Source: CAVOKN01 sp963696505 (GTDB taxonomy: Bacteria > Pseudomonadota > Gammaproteobacteria > Burkholderiales > Rhodocyclaceae). Taken from it: DNA of 45,039 nt. Below the pieces are notes generated by a model. The model was not told the origin of the DNA, did no database searches, and saw only the letters and a list, made by a program, of their open reading frames with translations. A program made the translations under genes and the position numbers. This document shows, one piece after another, positions 7,171 through 17,196 of the stretch. The DNA is taken from positions 1 through 45,039 of the forward strand of contig CAVOKN010000022.1 of the NCBI GenBank assembly GCA_963696505.1. The letters run 5' to 3'. Positions within the stretch are counted from its first letter, which is position 1. Each line of letters begins with the position of its first letter.

Positions 7171-7890
7171 TTGAGACCCAGCGGAAGAACCGCCGACGCC
7201 CTGCGCCCCCTGCGCATCACGCGCCGCTACACGCGCCACGCCGAAGGCTCGGTGCTGGTCGAGTTCGGCGACACGCGGGTGCTGTGCACCGCCAGCGTCG
7301 AGGAGCAGTTGCCGGGATTCCTCAAGGGCCAGGGTCAGGGCTGGATCACCGCCGAGTACGGCATGCTGCCGCGCTCCACCCACACCCGCACCGCGCGCGA
7401 GGCGGCCAAGGGCAAGCAGAGCGGGCGCACCATGGAGATCCAGCGGCTGATCGGACGCAGCCTGCGCGCGGTCGTCGACCTGAAGGCGCTCGGCGAGCGG
7501 CAGATCACCGTCGATTGCGACGTCATACAAGCGGACGGCGGCACGCGCTGCGCCTCGATCACCGGCGCCTGCGTGGCGGTGCATGACGCCGTCGCCACGC
7601 TGATCAAGGCAGGTCGCCTGGGCGCGAGCCCCCTGCGGGACATGGTCGCGGCGGTGAGCGTCGGCGTCTACGAAGGTGTGCCGGTGCTGGACCTCGACTA
7701 TGCCGAGGATTCCGCCTGCGAGACCGACATGAACGTGGTGATGACCGGCGCGGGCGGCTTCGTCGAGGTGCAGGGCACGGCAGAGGGTGCGCCTTTCTCC
7801 CGCGGCCAACTTGACGCGCTCCTGGCCCTGGCGCAGGACGGCATCGCGCGCATCGTAGCCGCACAACGCGCAGCGCTCGCCGCACCGTAG
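7171..7890 (+). CDS. rph: Ribonuclease PH
   Basis: RNase PH trims tRNA 3' ends by phosphorolysis. The 239-residue protein shows the conserved GSVLVEFGDTRVLCTASVEE, the phosphate-binding GWITAEYGMLPRSTHTR and GRTMEIQRLIGRSLR, and CDVIQADGGTR. I take TTG at 7171 as start, with GGAG about 9 bases upstream. It is 25 bases after the phosphatase and precedes rdgB, a common neighbour. Length is normal for the family. Confidence 0.96.
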   Translation: MRPSGRTADALRPLRITRRYTRHAEGSVLVEFGDTRVLCTASVEEQLPGFLKGQGQGWITAEYGMLPRSTHTRTAREAAKGKQSGRTMEIQRLIGRSLRAVVDLKALGERQITVDCDVIQADGGTRCASITGACVAVHDAVATLIKAGRLGASPLRDMVAAVSVGVYEGVPVLDLDYAEDSACETDMNVVMTGAGGFVEVQGTAEGAPFSRGQLDALLALAQDGIARIVAAQRAALAAP

Positions 7891-7961
7891 CCGATTCGCG
7901 CCGCTGCGCCCGGCTATAATCGGCGCAGACCATAGCCCCCGCCGCGACGCGGCGCCCCCCA

Positions 7962-8558
7962 ATGATCACCAAACTCGTCCTCGCCTCGAACAATCCCGGC
8001 AAGCTGCGCGAACTCTCGGCACTGCTGGTGCCGTTGGGCATCGAAGTGATTCCGCAATCGACCTTCAACGTCCCCGAGGCCGAGGAGCCCCATGACACGT
8101 TCATCGAGAACGCGCTGGTCAAGGCGCGCCACGCGGCGGCGCACACCGGAATGCCGGCGCTGGCGGACGATTCGGGGCTGTGCGTCACGGCCCTGGGCGG
8201 CGCGCCGGGGGTCCGCTCCGCGCGCCTCGGCGGCGAGCCGAGCAACGACCAACGCAACAACGAAAAGCTGCTCGAACTGATGCGCGACCTTAGCGACCGC
8301 CGCGCCCACTATTATTGCGTGCTGGTGCTGGTGCGCCACGCCGGCGACCCGCAGCCGATCATCGCCGACGGAGAATGGCACGGCGAGATCGCCACCGAGC
8401 CGCGGGGCAGCAACGGCTTCGGCTACGATCCCTATTTCTGGCTGCCGGAAATGGCGCAGACCGCCGCCGAACTGCCGTCCGAGGTCAAGAACGTCCTCTC
8501 CCACCGCGCCGCCGCCCTGCGGCATCTTGCCGGACGCCTGAAACTCCACCCGGATTAG
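7962..8558 (+). CDS. rdgB: XTP/dITP diphosphatase (non-canonical purine NTP pyrophosphatase)
   Basis: RdgB/HAM1 removes deaminated purine nucleotides (dITP, XTP) from the pool. The 198-residue protein begins with the substrate-binding LASNNPGKLREL. It has the metal-binding stretch EAEEPHDTFIENALVKA, the catalytic LADDSGLCV and the C-terminal GSNGFGYDPYFW. It follows rph and precedes hemW. A TATAAT lies at 7915-7920 in the short gap before it, but with no convincing -35 box. Confidence 0.96.
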   Translation: MITKLVLASNNPGKLRELSALLVPLGIEVIPQSTFNVPEAEEPHDTFIENALVKARHAAAHTGMPALADDSGLCVTALGGAPGVRSARLGGEPSNDQRNNEKLLELMRDLSDRRAHYYCVLVLVRHAGDPQPIIADGEWHGEIATEPRGSNGFGYDPYFWLPEMAQTAAELPSEVKNVLSHRAAALRHLAGRLKLHPD

Positions 8559-8576
8559 CACGCCGGGACAAAGTCA

Positions 8577-9785
8577 GTGCCCGCCGAGCGCCGCGTCATT
8601 CCGCTGCGCGCCGCGACGCCGCGCGCGGCACAGCGCGGTGGCGTGGCGGTCACGCTGCCCCTCGCGCTCTACATCCACTTTCCGTGGTGCGTGCGCAAGT
8701 GCCCCTACTGCGATTTCAACTCGCACGAGGCGCGGGGCGGCATTCCCGAAGACGCCTATGTGGATGCGTTGATCGGCGACCTCGAACTCGCCCTGCCGCA
8801 GGTTTGGGGCCGACGCGTGGCGAGCGTATTCGTCGGCGGCGGCACGCCGAGCCTGATGGCGCCGTCATCGGTCGAGCGCCTGCTGGCCGCGGTCCGGGCG
8901 CGGCTCAGCCTGCTGCCGGAGGCCGAGATCACCCTGGAGGCCAACCCGGGCACGGTGGAAGCGGCACGCTTCGCGGCCTACCGCAATGCCGGCGTCAACC
9001 GCATCTCGCTAGGCATCCAGAGCTTCGCCGATGCGCGGCTCGCGGCGCTGGGGCGCATCCACGATTCGCGCGAGGCCCGCGCCGCGGTCGAACTCGCGCT
9101 GAAGCACTTCGACAACGTCAATCTCGACCTGATGTACGCGCTACCCGGCCAGACGCCGGGCGAGGTGCGGCGCGACCTCGATGCCGCGCTGGCGTACCGC
9201 CCGCCCCACCTCAGCGCCTACCACCTGACGCTCGAACCCAACACGCCCTTCCATCGCGACCCGCCGCCGCTGCCCGATGCCGATCTGGCCGCCGACATGC
9301 AGGACACGGTGGAAGAGATGCTCGCCGCAGCGGGCTACACCCATTACGAAACCTCGGCTTTCGCGCTCCCGGGCATGGGGTGCCGCCACAACCTCAACTA
9401 CTGGCGGTTCGGCGACTACCTCGGCATCGGCGCCGGCGCCCACGGCAAGCTCTCGTCCCACGAAGGCATTCGGCGCGAGATGCGGCACAGGCATCCCCAG
9501 GCCTACCTGGCAGCCGTCGCGGCGGGCACGCCGCTGCAGGAGAGCCGCGTGGTCAGTGCGCAGGAGCTGCCCTTCGAGTTCATGATGAACGCCTTGCGCT
9601 TGAACGACGGCTTTGCTCCAGCGCTCTACGGCGAGCGCACCGGGCTGAGTTTGGCCGGCATCCAGGGACAGTTGGACGAGGCCGGGCGCCGCGGCCTGCT
9701 GAAGGTCGGCGTCGAGCGCATCGCCCCCACCGAACGCGGCCGGCGCTTCCTCAACGACCTGCTGGAAATCTTCCTGTCAACGTAG
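8577..9785 (+). CDS. hemW: Radical SAM heme chaperone HemW
   Basis: HemW (formerly annotated as an oxygen-independent coproporphyrinogen oxidase-like protein) binds heme and a [4Fe-4S] cluster and is thought to deliver heme to respiratory enzymes. The 402-residue ORF starts with GTG at 8577. A later GTG (VTLPLALYIHFPW) would remove a low-complexity N-terminus of about 24 residues. The cluster motif is CVRKCPYC (CX3CX2C), followed by the family signature FVGGGTPSL. It lacks the extra N-terminal region of true HemN. The 3' end overlaps convergent trmB by 9 bases. Confidence 0.94.
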   Translation: MPAERRVIPLRAATPRAAQRGGVAVTLPLALYIHFPWCVRKCPYCDFNSHEARGGIPEDAYVDALIGDLELALPQVWGRRVASVFVGGGTPSLMAPSSVERLLAAVRARLSLLPEAEITLEANPGTVEAARFAAYRNAGVNRISLGIQSFADARLAALGRIHDSREARAAVELALKHFDNVNLDLMYALPGQTPGEVRRDLDAALAYRPPHLSAYHLTLEPNTPFHRDPPPLPDADLAADMQDTVEEMLAAAGYTHYETSAFALPGMGCRHNLNYWRFGDYLGIGAGAHGKLSSHEGIRREMRHRHPQAYLAAVAAGTPLQESRVVSAQELPFEFMMNALRLNDGFAPALYGERTGLSLAGIQGQLDEAGRRGLLKVGVERIAPTERGRRFLNDLLEIFLST

Positions 9786-10460
9786 GGCGCGCCGGAACAC
9801 CACATCCCACACGCCGTGACCGAGGCGCAGTCCGCGCGATTCGAACTTGGTCTGCGGGCGGTACGCCGGGCGCGGCGCGAACCCTTCCGCGGTGTTGGCC
9901 AGCAGGGGCTCCGCGGAGAGCACCGCCACCATGTGCTCGGCATAGTCCTGCCAGTCGGTGGCGCAGTGCAGGTAGCCGCCGGGCTCGAGGCGGCTCGCCA
10001 GCAGCGCGACCAGGGGCGCCTGCAGCAGCCGCCGCTTGTGGTGGCGCAGCTTGGGCCAAGGGTCGGGGAAAAACACATGGATGCCGGCCAGGCAGTCCGG
10101 CGGCAGCATGTCGCGCAGCACTTCGACCGCGTCATGCTGGATCACCCGCAGGTTGCCGAGGCCCAGTTCGCCGATGGTCTTGAGCAGGGCGCCGACGCCC
10201 GGCGTGTGGACCTCGATGCCCAGGTAGTCGTTGCCGGGATGGGCCGCGGCGATGGCCGCGGTGGTCTCGCCCATGCCGAAGCCGATCTCCAGGAAACGCG
10301 GCGCATCCCGTCCGAATACGGCGTCAAGCTCCAGCAGGCGCGGCGCGTAGGGGATGCCGTAGCGCGGCAGCAGTTCGTCCACCGCCCGCCTCTGGGCATT
10401 GGATACCCTCCCCTGGCGCAGCACGTAGCTGCGGATGTGCGCGCTGGATGTATTTGTCAT
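9777..10460 (-). CDS. trmB: tRNA (guanine-N7-)-methyltransferase
   Basis: TrmB methylates G46 of tRNAs using SAM. The 227-residue protein has the SAM-binding LEIGFGMGETTAAIA, the LGIEVHTPGVG motif, the substrate-site VFFPDPWPKLRHHKRRL and the C-terminal TKFESRG. I take the ATG at 10460 (MTNTSSAHIRSY), which gives the expected length. It lies downstream of thiG, likely in the same minus-strand unit, and converges with hemW. Confidence 0.95.
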   Translation of the reverse strand: MTNTSSAHIRSYVLRQGRVSNAQRRAVDELLPRYGIPYAPRLLELDAVFGRDAPRFLEIGFGMGETTAAIAAAHPGNDYLGIEVHTPGVGALLKTIGELGLGNLRVIQHDAVEVLRDMLPPDCLAGIHVFFPDPWPKLRHHKRRLLQAPLVALLASRLEPGGYLHCATDWQDYAEHMVAVLSAEPLLANTAEGFAPRPAYRPQTKFESRGLRLGHGVWDVVFRRALR

Positions 10461-10546
10461 CGAACGAACCATTCGCGAAGGGCGGCTTCCATTCCAGGCA
10501 ACACCCCTTGCGCCGCCCGCGCCTCTGCGGTGAAGCCCCTCGGACC

Positions 10547-11332
10547 TCAGGAGATCAGGCCGCCCGTCGGCGAGCTGGGCGCGGCCGCGTAGAGCTTGCG
10601 CGGCATGCGCCCGGCGAGGAAGGCTTCGCGGCCGGCTTCCACCGCCTTTTTCATCGCGCTGGCCATCAGCAGCGGGTCGCGGGCATGGGCGATGGCGGTG
10701 TTCATCAGCACGCCGTCGCAGCCCAGCTCCATGGCGATGGCGGCGTCGGACGCGGTGCCCACACCCGCATCGACCAGCACCGGCACCTTGGCGTTGTCGA
10801 TGATCAGCCGCAGGTTCCACGGGTTGAGGATGCCCATGCCGGAACCGATCAGCGATGCCAGAGGCATCACCGCGACGCAGCCGATTTCCTCCAGCCGCTT
10901 GGCCTGGATCGGGTCGTCGGCGCAGTAGACCATCACCTTGAAGCCGTCCTTGACCAGCGTCTCGGCGGCCTTGAGGGTCTGCGGCATGTCGGGGAACAGC
11001 GTTTTCGCGTCGCCCAGCACTTCGAGCTTGACCAGGTCGTGGCCGTCCAGCAGCTCACGCGCCAGGCGCAGGGTGCGCACCGCGTCGTCGGCCGTGTAGC
11101 AGCCGGCGGTGTTGGGCAGTATGGTGTAGCGATCCGGCGGCAGTACTTCCAGCAGGCTGGGCTGGCCCGGCTCCTGGCCGATGTTGGTGCGGCGGATCGC
11201 CACCGTGATGATCTGGGCACCCGAGGCTTCGACCGCGGCGCGGGTCTCGGCGAAGTCCTTGTACTTGCCGGTGCCGACCAGAAGGCGCGAGGAATAGGAC
11301 TTGCCGGCGATGACTAGGGGATCAGTGGTCAT
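10547..11332 (-). CDS. thiG: Thiazole synthase
   Basis: ThiG builds the thiazole phosphate of thiamine from deoxyxylulose phosphate, dehydroglycine and the ThiS thiocarboxylate. The 261-residue TIM-barrel protein shows LLVGTGKYKDF, RRTNIGQ, LLPNTAGCYTADDAV, the Schiff-base lysine region LVKLEVLGD, and PVLVDAGVGTASDAA. It lies downstream of thiS. The start codon directly follows a heptanucleotide repeat array, so there is no clear Shine-Dalgarno; CTGACCCC stands where one would be expected. Confidence 0.96.
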   Translation of the reverse strand: MTTDPLVIAGKSYSSRLLVGTGKYKDFAETRAAVEASGAQIITVAIRRTNIGQEPGQPSLLEVLPPDRYTILPNTAGCYTADDAVRTLRLARELLDGHDLVKLEVLGDAKTLFPDMPQTLKAAETLVKDGFKVMVYCADDPIQAKRLEEIGCVAVMPLASLIGSGMGILNPWNLRLIIDNAKVPVLVDAGVGTASDAAIAMELGCDGVLMNTAIAHARDPLLMASAMKKAVEAGREAFLAGRMPRKLYAAAPSSPTGGLIS

Positions 11333-11333
11333 G

Positions 11334-11382
11334 GGGTCAGGATTCAGGATTCAGGATTCAGGATTCAGGATTCAGGATTGGG
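11334..11382. repeat. Heptanucleotide tandem repeat (GATTCAG)5 before thiG
   Basis: Five perfect GATTCAG copies (11341-11375) with a degenerate copy on each side. On the minus strand this reads CTGAATC repeats ending at the thiG start codon. The same unit, in the opposite genomic orientation, precedes ntrC at 25747-25788. The rest of the thiS–thiG gap (11383-11457) shows nothing I recognise. Confidence 0.97.
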
Positions 11383-11457
11383 CGGGGGTGCGAAAGTCAG
11401 CGGCTGGAGGACGGCGGGAGCTTGCTCGCGACGCCTGCCTCTCACGCCTGACTGACC

Positions 11458-11661
11458 TTACCCGCCCCCTACGGCGACGACGATCTCCAGGCGGTCGCCC
11501 TGGGCGAGTTGCGTGTCGGAATGGCGGCTGCGGGGGACGATTTCCCCGTTGCGCTCGACCGCGACCCGTTTGCCGGCAAAGCCCTGATGTTCGAGCAGTT
11601 GCGCCACCGTGACGGGTGCTTGCAGGCTACGGCGCTCACCATTGATGCTGAGTTCGATCAC
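11458..11661 (-). CDS. thiS: Sulfur carrier protein ThiS
   Basis: A 67-residue ubiquitin-fold sulfur carrier for thiazole synthesis. The protein begins MIELSINGER and ends in the required Gly-Gly (VAVGGG), the site that becomes a thiocarboxylate. The arrangement thiS then thiG is the usual one in proteobacteria. The 125-bp gap to thiG holds the heptamer array. Confidence 0.93.
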   Translation of the reverse strand: MIELSINGERRSLQAPVTVAQLLEHQGFAGKRVAVERNGEIVPRSRHSDTQLAQGDRLEIVVAVGGG

Positions 11662-11736
11662 GCTTGCTTCGGCTTCCGGGGACTTCGGGCGAGTCTACCA
11701 TGCAGGCTCCCCGGGACTCGCCCGCGCGGCCGAGGC

Positions 11737-13686
11737 TCAATGCAGCGTCTTGCTCTCCTCGATCAGGGGCAGCTGCTCGTGGCCCGCCGCCAGACCCGCC
11801 GAGCTGAAGCGGTAGGCCGAGCCGCCGGCGCGCTTGGCCTCGTACATCGCGATGTCGGCCTCCTGCATCAGCCGCTCGGCGCCGTCGGCGTGTTCGGGAA
11901 ACAGCGCGATGCCCACGCTGGCGCCGATGCGGTACTGCCCGGCACCAATCGCCAGCGGCTCGCGCACGCTCTCGATCGCCTTGGCGGCGATGCGCGCAAG
12001 GTCCCGCAGTTGCCGGGTGTCGGGCAACAGGATCACGAACTCGTCGCCGCCGAGGCGTGCCACGGTGTCCGACTCCCGCAGCCCGTTTCTCAGCCGCTGC
12101 GCCACATTGACCAGCACCTGGTCGCCGACAGAATGCCCCTGGCTGTCGTTGATGGTCTTGAACTCGTCCAGGTCCAGCAGCATCAGCGCGACGCCGGCGC
12201 CGGAGCGGCGCGCCCGGGCAATCGCCTGCTCCATGCGGTCGGCGAACAGGCGACGGTTGGGCAGGCCGGTGAGCACGTCGTGATGGGCGAGGTGGCGATA
12301 CTGCTCTGCGCTGAGCACGCGCTCGGTGATGTCGCTGCCCACCCCGTGGTAGCCGGCGAAGCGGCCCGCCTCGTCGAACACCGGCTTGCCGCTGATGGAG
12401 AGCCAGCGCGGTTCCGCGCCCGCCAGCTCGAAGCGGTAGACGAAGTCGCGGAAGGGTTCGTGGCGCTCCAGGTTTTCGCGGTGTGCCTGCCACTGTTCCG
12501 GCGTCACGGCCTTGAAGACCTCGATTTCCCAGAGGCGTCGGCCGAGCACCAAGTCCTGCGGCAGGCCGATACGTTCCGGCACGCCGCCCGAAGTGCGCAC
12601 GAAGCGGAAATCCGGGTCCTGCTCCCAATACCAGTCGGAGGACAGCGAGAGCAGGTCGCGGAAGCGGCCCTCGCTGCTGCGCAGCGCCGCTTCGGTCGCC
12701 AGTTGCGCCGTGATGTCCCGCCCCAGCCAGACGGTGCCGCGTTCGGACCTGGCAGGGTCGATGGCGCTGCCGCTCAGCTCGCACCAAAAGGCCCCACCGT
12801 CCATGCGCCGCAGTTCCAGGGTCGCCCGATACGTGCCGCCCGCTTCGATCGCCGCCTGCGCCTGCCGTGCCGCCGTCCGCGATTCGTCTTCGGAGGGGAA
12901 CCAGCTTCGCACGTGCTGGCCGACCAGATCTTCGATCGGCGCGCCCATCAGCTCACCGAAGCGGCGGTTGCACTTCACCACCCGGTCGTCGCGGATGAAG
13001 GCGATCGCCTCGGACGCGGTGTCGAAGATGATCTGCTGCTCCTGCGCCAGCGCGTCGCTCTCGAAGCGCTTGCCCAGGGTGGCCACGAGGCTGCGGTGGA
13101 ACAACTCGTGGATGCCCACCAGCACCATCAGCAAGCCCATCATCGCCCAGCCTCCCCGCGCCAGGGCGGAAGGTCCGGCCAAGCCGAGGGAGAACGCCAG
13201 CACCAGTCCTGCCGGAATGACGAAGCCGTAGAACGCGACGCGGCTGGGAGTCAGCGCTCCGGCAGCGGCGAGGCTGATCGCCCCCAGGGCAAGCAGGATG
13301 AAGATCTGCTCCGCGCCGGGCTGGGGCGGCAGCGTCACGAGGTGCAGACAGGCCCAGGCGGCACCGTTGAAGGCGCTGATCCAGCCCAGGCGCCGTTCCC
13401 ATACCCCGGCGCGGGAAGCGGCGGGCGCCAGCGCCCGATAACGATCCACCAGCGACGCCGAGGCGAAGGCCAGCGCCAGCATCAGCGCGCCCCACACCGC
13501 GAGCAGGAAGGCGTTGGGCTCGGGCCACAGCCGCACCAGCACCAACGCGGCGGCCACCAGGTTTGCCGCCGCGAGGCCGCCGGAGATCGAAAACAGCAGC
13601 CGCACCCGCTCGGCCCTTGTGCGGGCCGAAATGGTCGCGAGGCGCAGCAGCTCATGGGGTGCCATGGCGGGCAGGCTCATTTCCAA
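11737..13686 (-). CDS. Membrane-anchored PAS-PAS-GGDEF diguanylate cyclase
   Basis: A 649-residue c-di-GMP synthase. About five or six hydrophobic segments lie in residues 30-195 and may form a membrane sensor. Two PAS domains follow, roughly 213-335 (with WCELSGSAIDP) and 340-460 (with LSLSSDWYWEQDPDFRFV). A GGDEF domain begins at HHDVLTGLPNRRLF (about 468) and has an intact active site RLGGDEF (544-550). RESD at 537-540, five residues before GGDEF, is the canonical inhibitory I-site. No EAL domain is present. It sits between a thioredoxin gene and thiS with short gaps, probably by chance. The signal it senses is unknown. Confidence 0.92.
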   Translation of the reverse strand: MEMSLPAMAPHELLRLATISARTRAERVRLLFSISGGLAAANLVAAALVLVRLWPEPNAFLLAVWGALMLALAFASASLVDRYRALAPAASRAGVWERRLGWISAFNGAAWACLHLVTLPPQPGAEQIFILLALGAISLAAAGALTPSRVAFYGFVIPAGLVLAFSLGLAGPSALARGGWAMMGLLMVLVGIHELFHRSLVATLGKRFESDALAQEQQIIFDTASEAIAFIRDDRVVKCNRRFGELMGAPIEDLVGQHVRSWFPSEDESRTAARQAQAAIEAGGTYRATLELRRMDGGAFWCELSGSAIDPARSERGTVWLGRDITAQLATEAALRSSEGRFRDLLSLSSDWYWEQDPDFRFVRTSGGVPERIGLPQDLVLGRRLWEIEVFKAVTPEQWQAHRENLERHEPFRDFVYRFELAGAEPRWLSISGKPVFDEAGRFAGYHGVGSDITERVLSAEQYRHLAHHDVLTGLPNRRLFADRMEQAIARARRSGAGVALMLLDLDEFKTINDSQGHSVGDQVLVNVAQRLRNGLRESDTVARLGGDEFVILLPDTRQLRDLARIAAKAIESVREPLAIGAGQYRIGASVGIALFPEHADGAERLMQEADIAMYEAKRAGGSAYRFSSAGLAAGHEQLPLIEESKTLH

Positions 13687-13741
13687 ATCATAGGATTACC
13701 GTGCCGCCGACGCCCGCCAAGGCCGGCGGCGCGGCGCCCGG

Positions 13742-14119
13742 TCAGCCCTTGTCGCTGGCAGCCTGTTCGGCCGCGATCTCGGCGCGCACCTTGTCCATGT
13801 CCAGCGCCTTGACCTGGGAGACCAACTGATCGAAGGCCGGGGCCGGCAAGGCGCCCGCTTCGGAGTAGATGATGACCTGGTCGCGGAACACCATCAGCGT
13901 CGGGATCGAGCGGATGTTGAAGGCGCCGGCCAGTTGCTGCTGCTCCTCGGTATTCACCTTGGCAAACACCACGTCGGGATGCTTCTCGGAGGCTGCCTCG
14001 AAGGTGGGGGCGAAGGAGCGGCAGGGCGCGCACCAGGGCGCCCAGAAATCGACGATCACGGTTCCGTTGTCGTCGATCAATTCCTTAAAATTCTCCATCT
14101 TCAGTTCCACGGTGGCCAT
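13742..14119 (-). CDS. Thioredoxin-family protein
   Basis: A 125-residue cytoplasmic thioredoxin-fold protein. The active site is WCAPC, with Ala in place of the Gly of classical WCGPC, and the cis-proline is in IRSIPTLMVF. A C-terminal extension of about 20 residues (KALDMDKVRAEIAAEQAASDKG) goes beyond the 105-108 residue core. No signal peptide is visible. It is probably a general dithiol reductant or a trxA paralogue. The gene is divergent from gluQ across a 128-bp gap that holds a small palindrome GTGACC/GGTCAC (14171-14184). Confidence 0.9.
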   Translation of the reverse strand: MATVELKMENFKELIDDNGTVIVDFWAPWCAPCRSFAPTFEAASEKHPDVVFAKVNTEEQQQLAGAFNIRSIPTLMVFRDQVIIYSEAGALPAPAFDQLVSQVKALDMDKVRAEIAAEQAASDKG

Positions 14120-14247
14120 GCTGTTTCCTTTTCATAATGATGAGTGCGGCTAGATCGACCTCGCGGCTCGGTGACCCCGGTCACTCTGAATTGCGGCACG
14201 AAATCGTCTAACGTCCCTCGGGAGCGCGCATTTTCCCTCAAAATGAC

Positions 14248-15141
14248 CTGAAACACCGGGGTCGCTTCGCCCCCTCGCCGACCGGTCCGCTGCACTTCGG
14301 CTCGCTGGTGGCGGCACTGGCGAGCTGCCTCGACGCCCGCTCCGCAGGCGGCGAATGGCTGCTGCGCATAGAGGACGTTGACACCCCGCGCAACGTGGCG
14401 GGCGCCACCGACGCCATCCTGCGCGCCCTGCAAGCCTGCGGCTTCGAATGGGACGGCCCGGTGGTGTTTCAGTCGCAGCGCCTCGACCTCTACCGCGACG
14501 CCCTGGCCGTCCTGCGGGCGCGGGGTGCGCTCTACGGCTGCGCCTGCTCGCGGCGCGAGATCGCCGATTCCGCGCTGGCGCGGGACGGCACCCGGCGCTA
14601 TCCCGGCACCTGCCGCAGGGGCCTGCCCGACGGCCGCGCCGCCCGCGCCTTCCGCGTGCCGGTGGCGCCCGGAGACATCTGCTTCGACGACCGTCTGCAA
14701 GGGCGCATCTGCCAGGATCTGGCCGAGGAAGTGGGCGACTTCATCGTGTTTCGCGCCGACGGACTGTTCGCGTACCAGCTCGCCGTGGTGGTGGACGACG
14801 CAGAGCAGGGCATCACCGACATCGTGCGCGGCGCCGATCTGCTCGATTCGACGCCGCGCCAGATCTGGCTCCAGCGCCTGCTCAATCTGCCCATGCCGCG
14901 CTACCTGCATCTGCCGGTGGCGGTGAATGACAATGGGGAGAAGCTGTCGAAGCAGACCCTCGCCGAGCCCATCGACGCAGCACGACCTCAGACGGCCCTC
15001 ATGACAGCCCTCGAATTCCTCGGGCAGGCTCCGCCCGCCGAGTTGGCGCACGCGACGGTGGCCGAGTTGTGGCGCTGGGCCGCGGCAAACTGGGACGCGT
15101 CGCGAATCCCCGCGGCACGCAGCGTACGCGTCGCGACGTAA
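14248..15141 (+). CDS. gluQ: Glutamyl-Q tRNA(Asp) synthetase (start unclear)
   Basis: GluQ attaches glutamate to queuosine in the tRNA-Asp anticodon. It is a truncated GluRS without an anticodon-binding domain. Visible are the adenylate motif FAPSPTGPLHFGSLV, RIEDVDTPR, a likely zinc site (CACSRREI together with CRRG) and the KMSKS-like EKLSKQTL. The family usually starts a few residues before RGRFAPSPTG. In this frame no ATG, GTG or TTG exists between the upstream stop (14209) and that motif. I place the start at CTG 14248 (LKHRGRFAPSP). An out-of-frame ATG at 14243 would fit perfectly if one base were missing between 14246 and 14248, so an indel is likely. GTG 14308 is too late, as it would cut off the ATP motif. 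Confidence 0.88.
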   Translation: MKHRGRFAPSPTGPLHFGSLVAALASCLDARSAGGEWLLRIEDVDTPRNVAGATDAILRALQACGFEWDGPVVFQSQRLDLYRDALAVLRARGALYGCACSRREIADSALARDGTRRYPGTCRRGLPDGRAARAFRVPVAPGDICFDDRLQGRICQDLAEEVGDFIVFRADGLFAYQLAVVVDDAEQGITDIVRGADLLDSTPRQIWLQRLLNLPMPRYLHLPVAVNDNGEKLSKQTLAEPIDAARPQTALMTALEFLGQAPPAELAHATVAELWRWAAANWDASRIPAARSVRVAT

Positions 15142-15180
15142 TCCCGTGGGGCCGCATTCCACTGATCCCCCTCGTCCGAC

Positions 15181-15934
<754 letters not shown>

Positions 15935-15942
<8 letters not shown>

Positions 15943-17167
15943 GAATCGCCACCACCGGATCGAGCCCCGCAGCACGGCGCGCCGGCATGACGGCGGAAAG
16001 CACGCCCACCAGCGCCGCACCCACGGCGGTGGAAATCACCAGCGAGGGTTCGATGTCGAGAATGAACAACGGCGTCCCGTCTGCGTTGCGCGCCACGGTG
16101 CGCCACACCAGCAGGAAGCCGTAGGCCAGCGCCGAGCCGAGCAGTGAGCCGAAGAAGCCGACCACGCCGCCCTGGATCAGGAACAGCCGCAGCACCTGCC
16201 CGCGGGAGGTGCCCATGGCACGCAGGATGCCGATCTCCTTGGACTTCTGCACCACCGACACCACCAGCACACTGGCGATACCGAAGGCCACGGTGAGGGC
16301 GACGAAGGCGCGGATGGCGCGGTTGGTGAAGGTCTGGGCCGCCAGTGCGGTGAAGAACTGGGCGTTGGTCTGGATCCAGCTTTCCGCCTTGAGGCCGGTT
16401 TCCGCCTCGATGGCGCGGGCCGTGGTTTCGGCGGCGAAGGGGTCGCGTACGTTGATGTCGATGGACGAAACGCCGCCCACCAGGTTCAGCATGCTCTGGG
16501 CGAGCGCGATGCCGATGTACAGATTGCGCTGGTTGGCGCCCTTGTTGCCGAGGTCGAAGATGCCCGAAACGGTCAGTGTGTCGGAGGCGCCGCTGGCGGT
16601 GGAAACGCGGAACTTGTCGCCCACGCCTATGCCCAGATCCTTGGCCAGTTCGGTGCCGATCAGCGCCTCGCCACCGCCCACCCGCACCGCCCCGTTCACC
16701 AGCTTGTCCGCCAGGTTCACGATGCGCAGGTAACGCTCCGGGTCGATGCCGATCAGCGTCACCGACTTGTTGGCCTCGCCGCGCACCGCGAAGCCGGGGC
16801 CGGAAACCTGCGGTGACACCGCCACCACGTCGGGCAGGTTCTCGATCCGGTCGCGCACTTTCTGCCACTGGTCGATCGAGCGCAGGCGCTGCGCCTTGGG
16901 CTGCACGATGGCGGTGACCGGCGCCGCCTCGCCCTGGGGCTCGCGCAGCGCCCGCGCCACGTCGTCCGGCGGCAGCACCTGGATGTGGGACTGGGCCGAC
17001 AGTGTGCGCCGCACGATGTTGCTCTGCAGCCCAGAGAGCAGCGCCGACATGAAGACGATCACCGCCACGCCGATCGCCACGCCGACCACGATCAGGATGC
17101 TCTGCATGCGCCCTTCCCGCAGGAAGCGCAGCGCGGCGATCCATTCGAAGGGGAGCAGGGGATTCAT
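15935..17167 (-). CDS. ABC exporter permease (MacB/LolC/FtsX superfamily)
   Basis: A 410-residue permease with one N-terminal membrane helix (about 22-46, SILIVVGVAIGVAVIVFMSALL). A large periplasmic MacB-PCD-like domain follows (about 50-270), then three C-terminal helices in the FtsX domain. The coupling region KSKEIGILRAMGTSRGQVLRLFLIQG is typical. Since the ATPase is a separate gene, this is a split system as in DevBCA or LolCDE rather than fused MacB. The adaptor gene lies 29 bp upstream. Confidence 0.92.
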
Positions 17168-17196
17168 GGCGGCTGAGTATGCGCGGACTCGATCAC

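Noticed and set aside
7915..7920. TATAAT before rdgB as a promoter
   Set aside because: No acceptable -35 box at 15-19 bases, and rdgB follows rph closely. Kept only as a remark in the rdgB entry.
8577..9785. Coproporphyrinogen III oxidase HemN
   Set aside because: The protein lacks the extended N-terminal region of HemN and fits HemW in length and motif context.
11341..11375. Heptamer array as a CRISPR
   Set aside because: Units are seven bases with no spacers and there are no cas genes.
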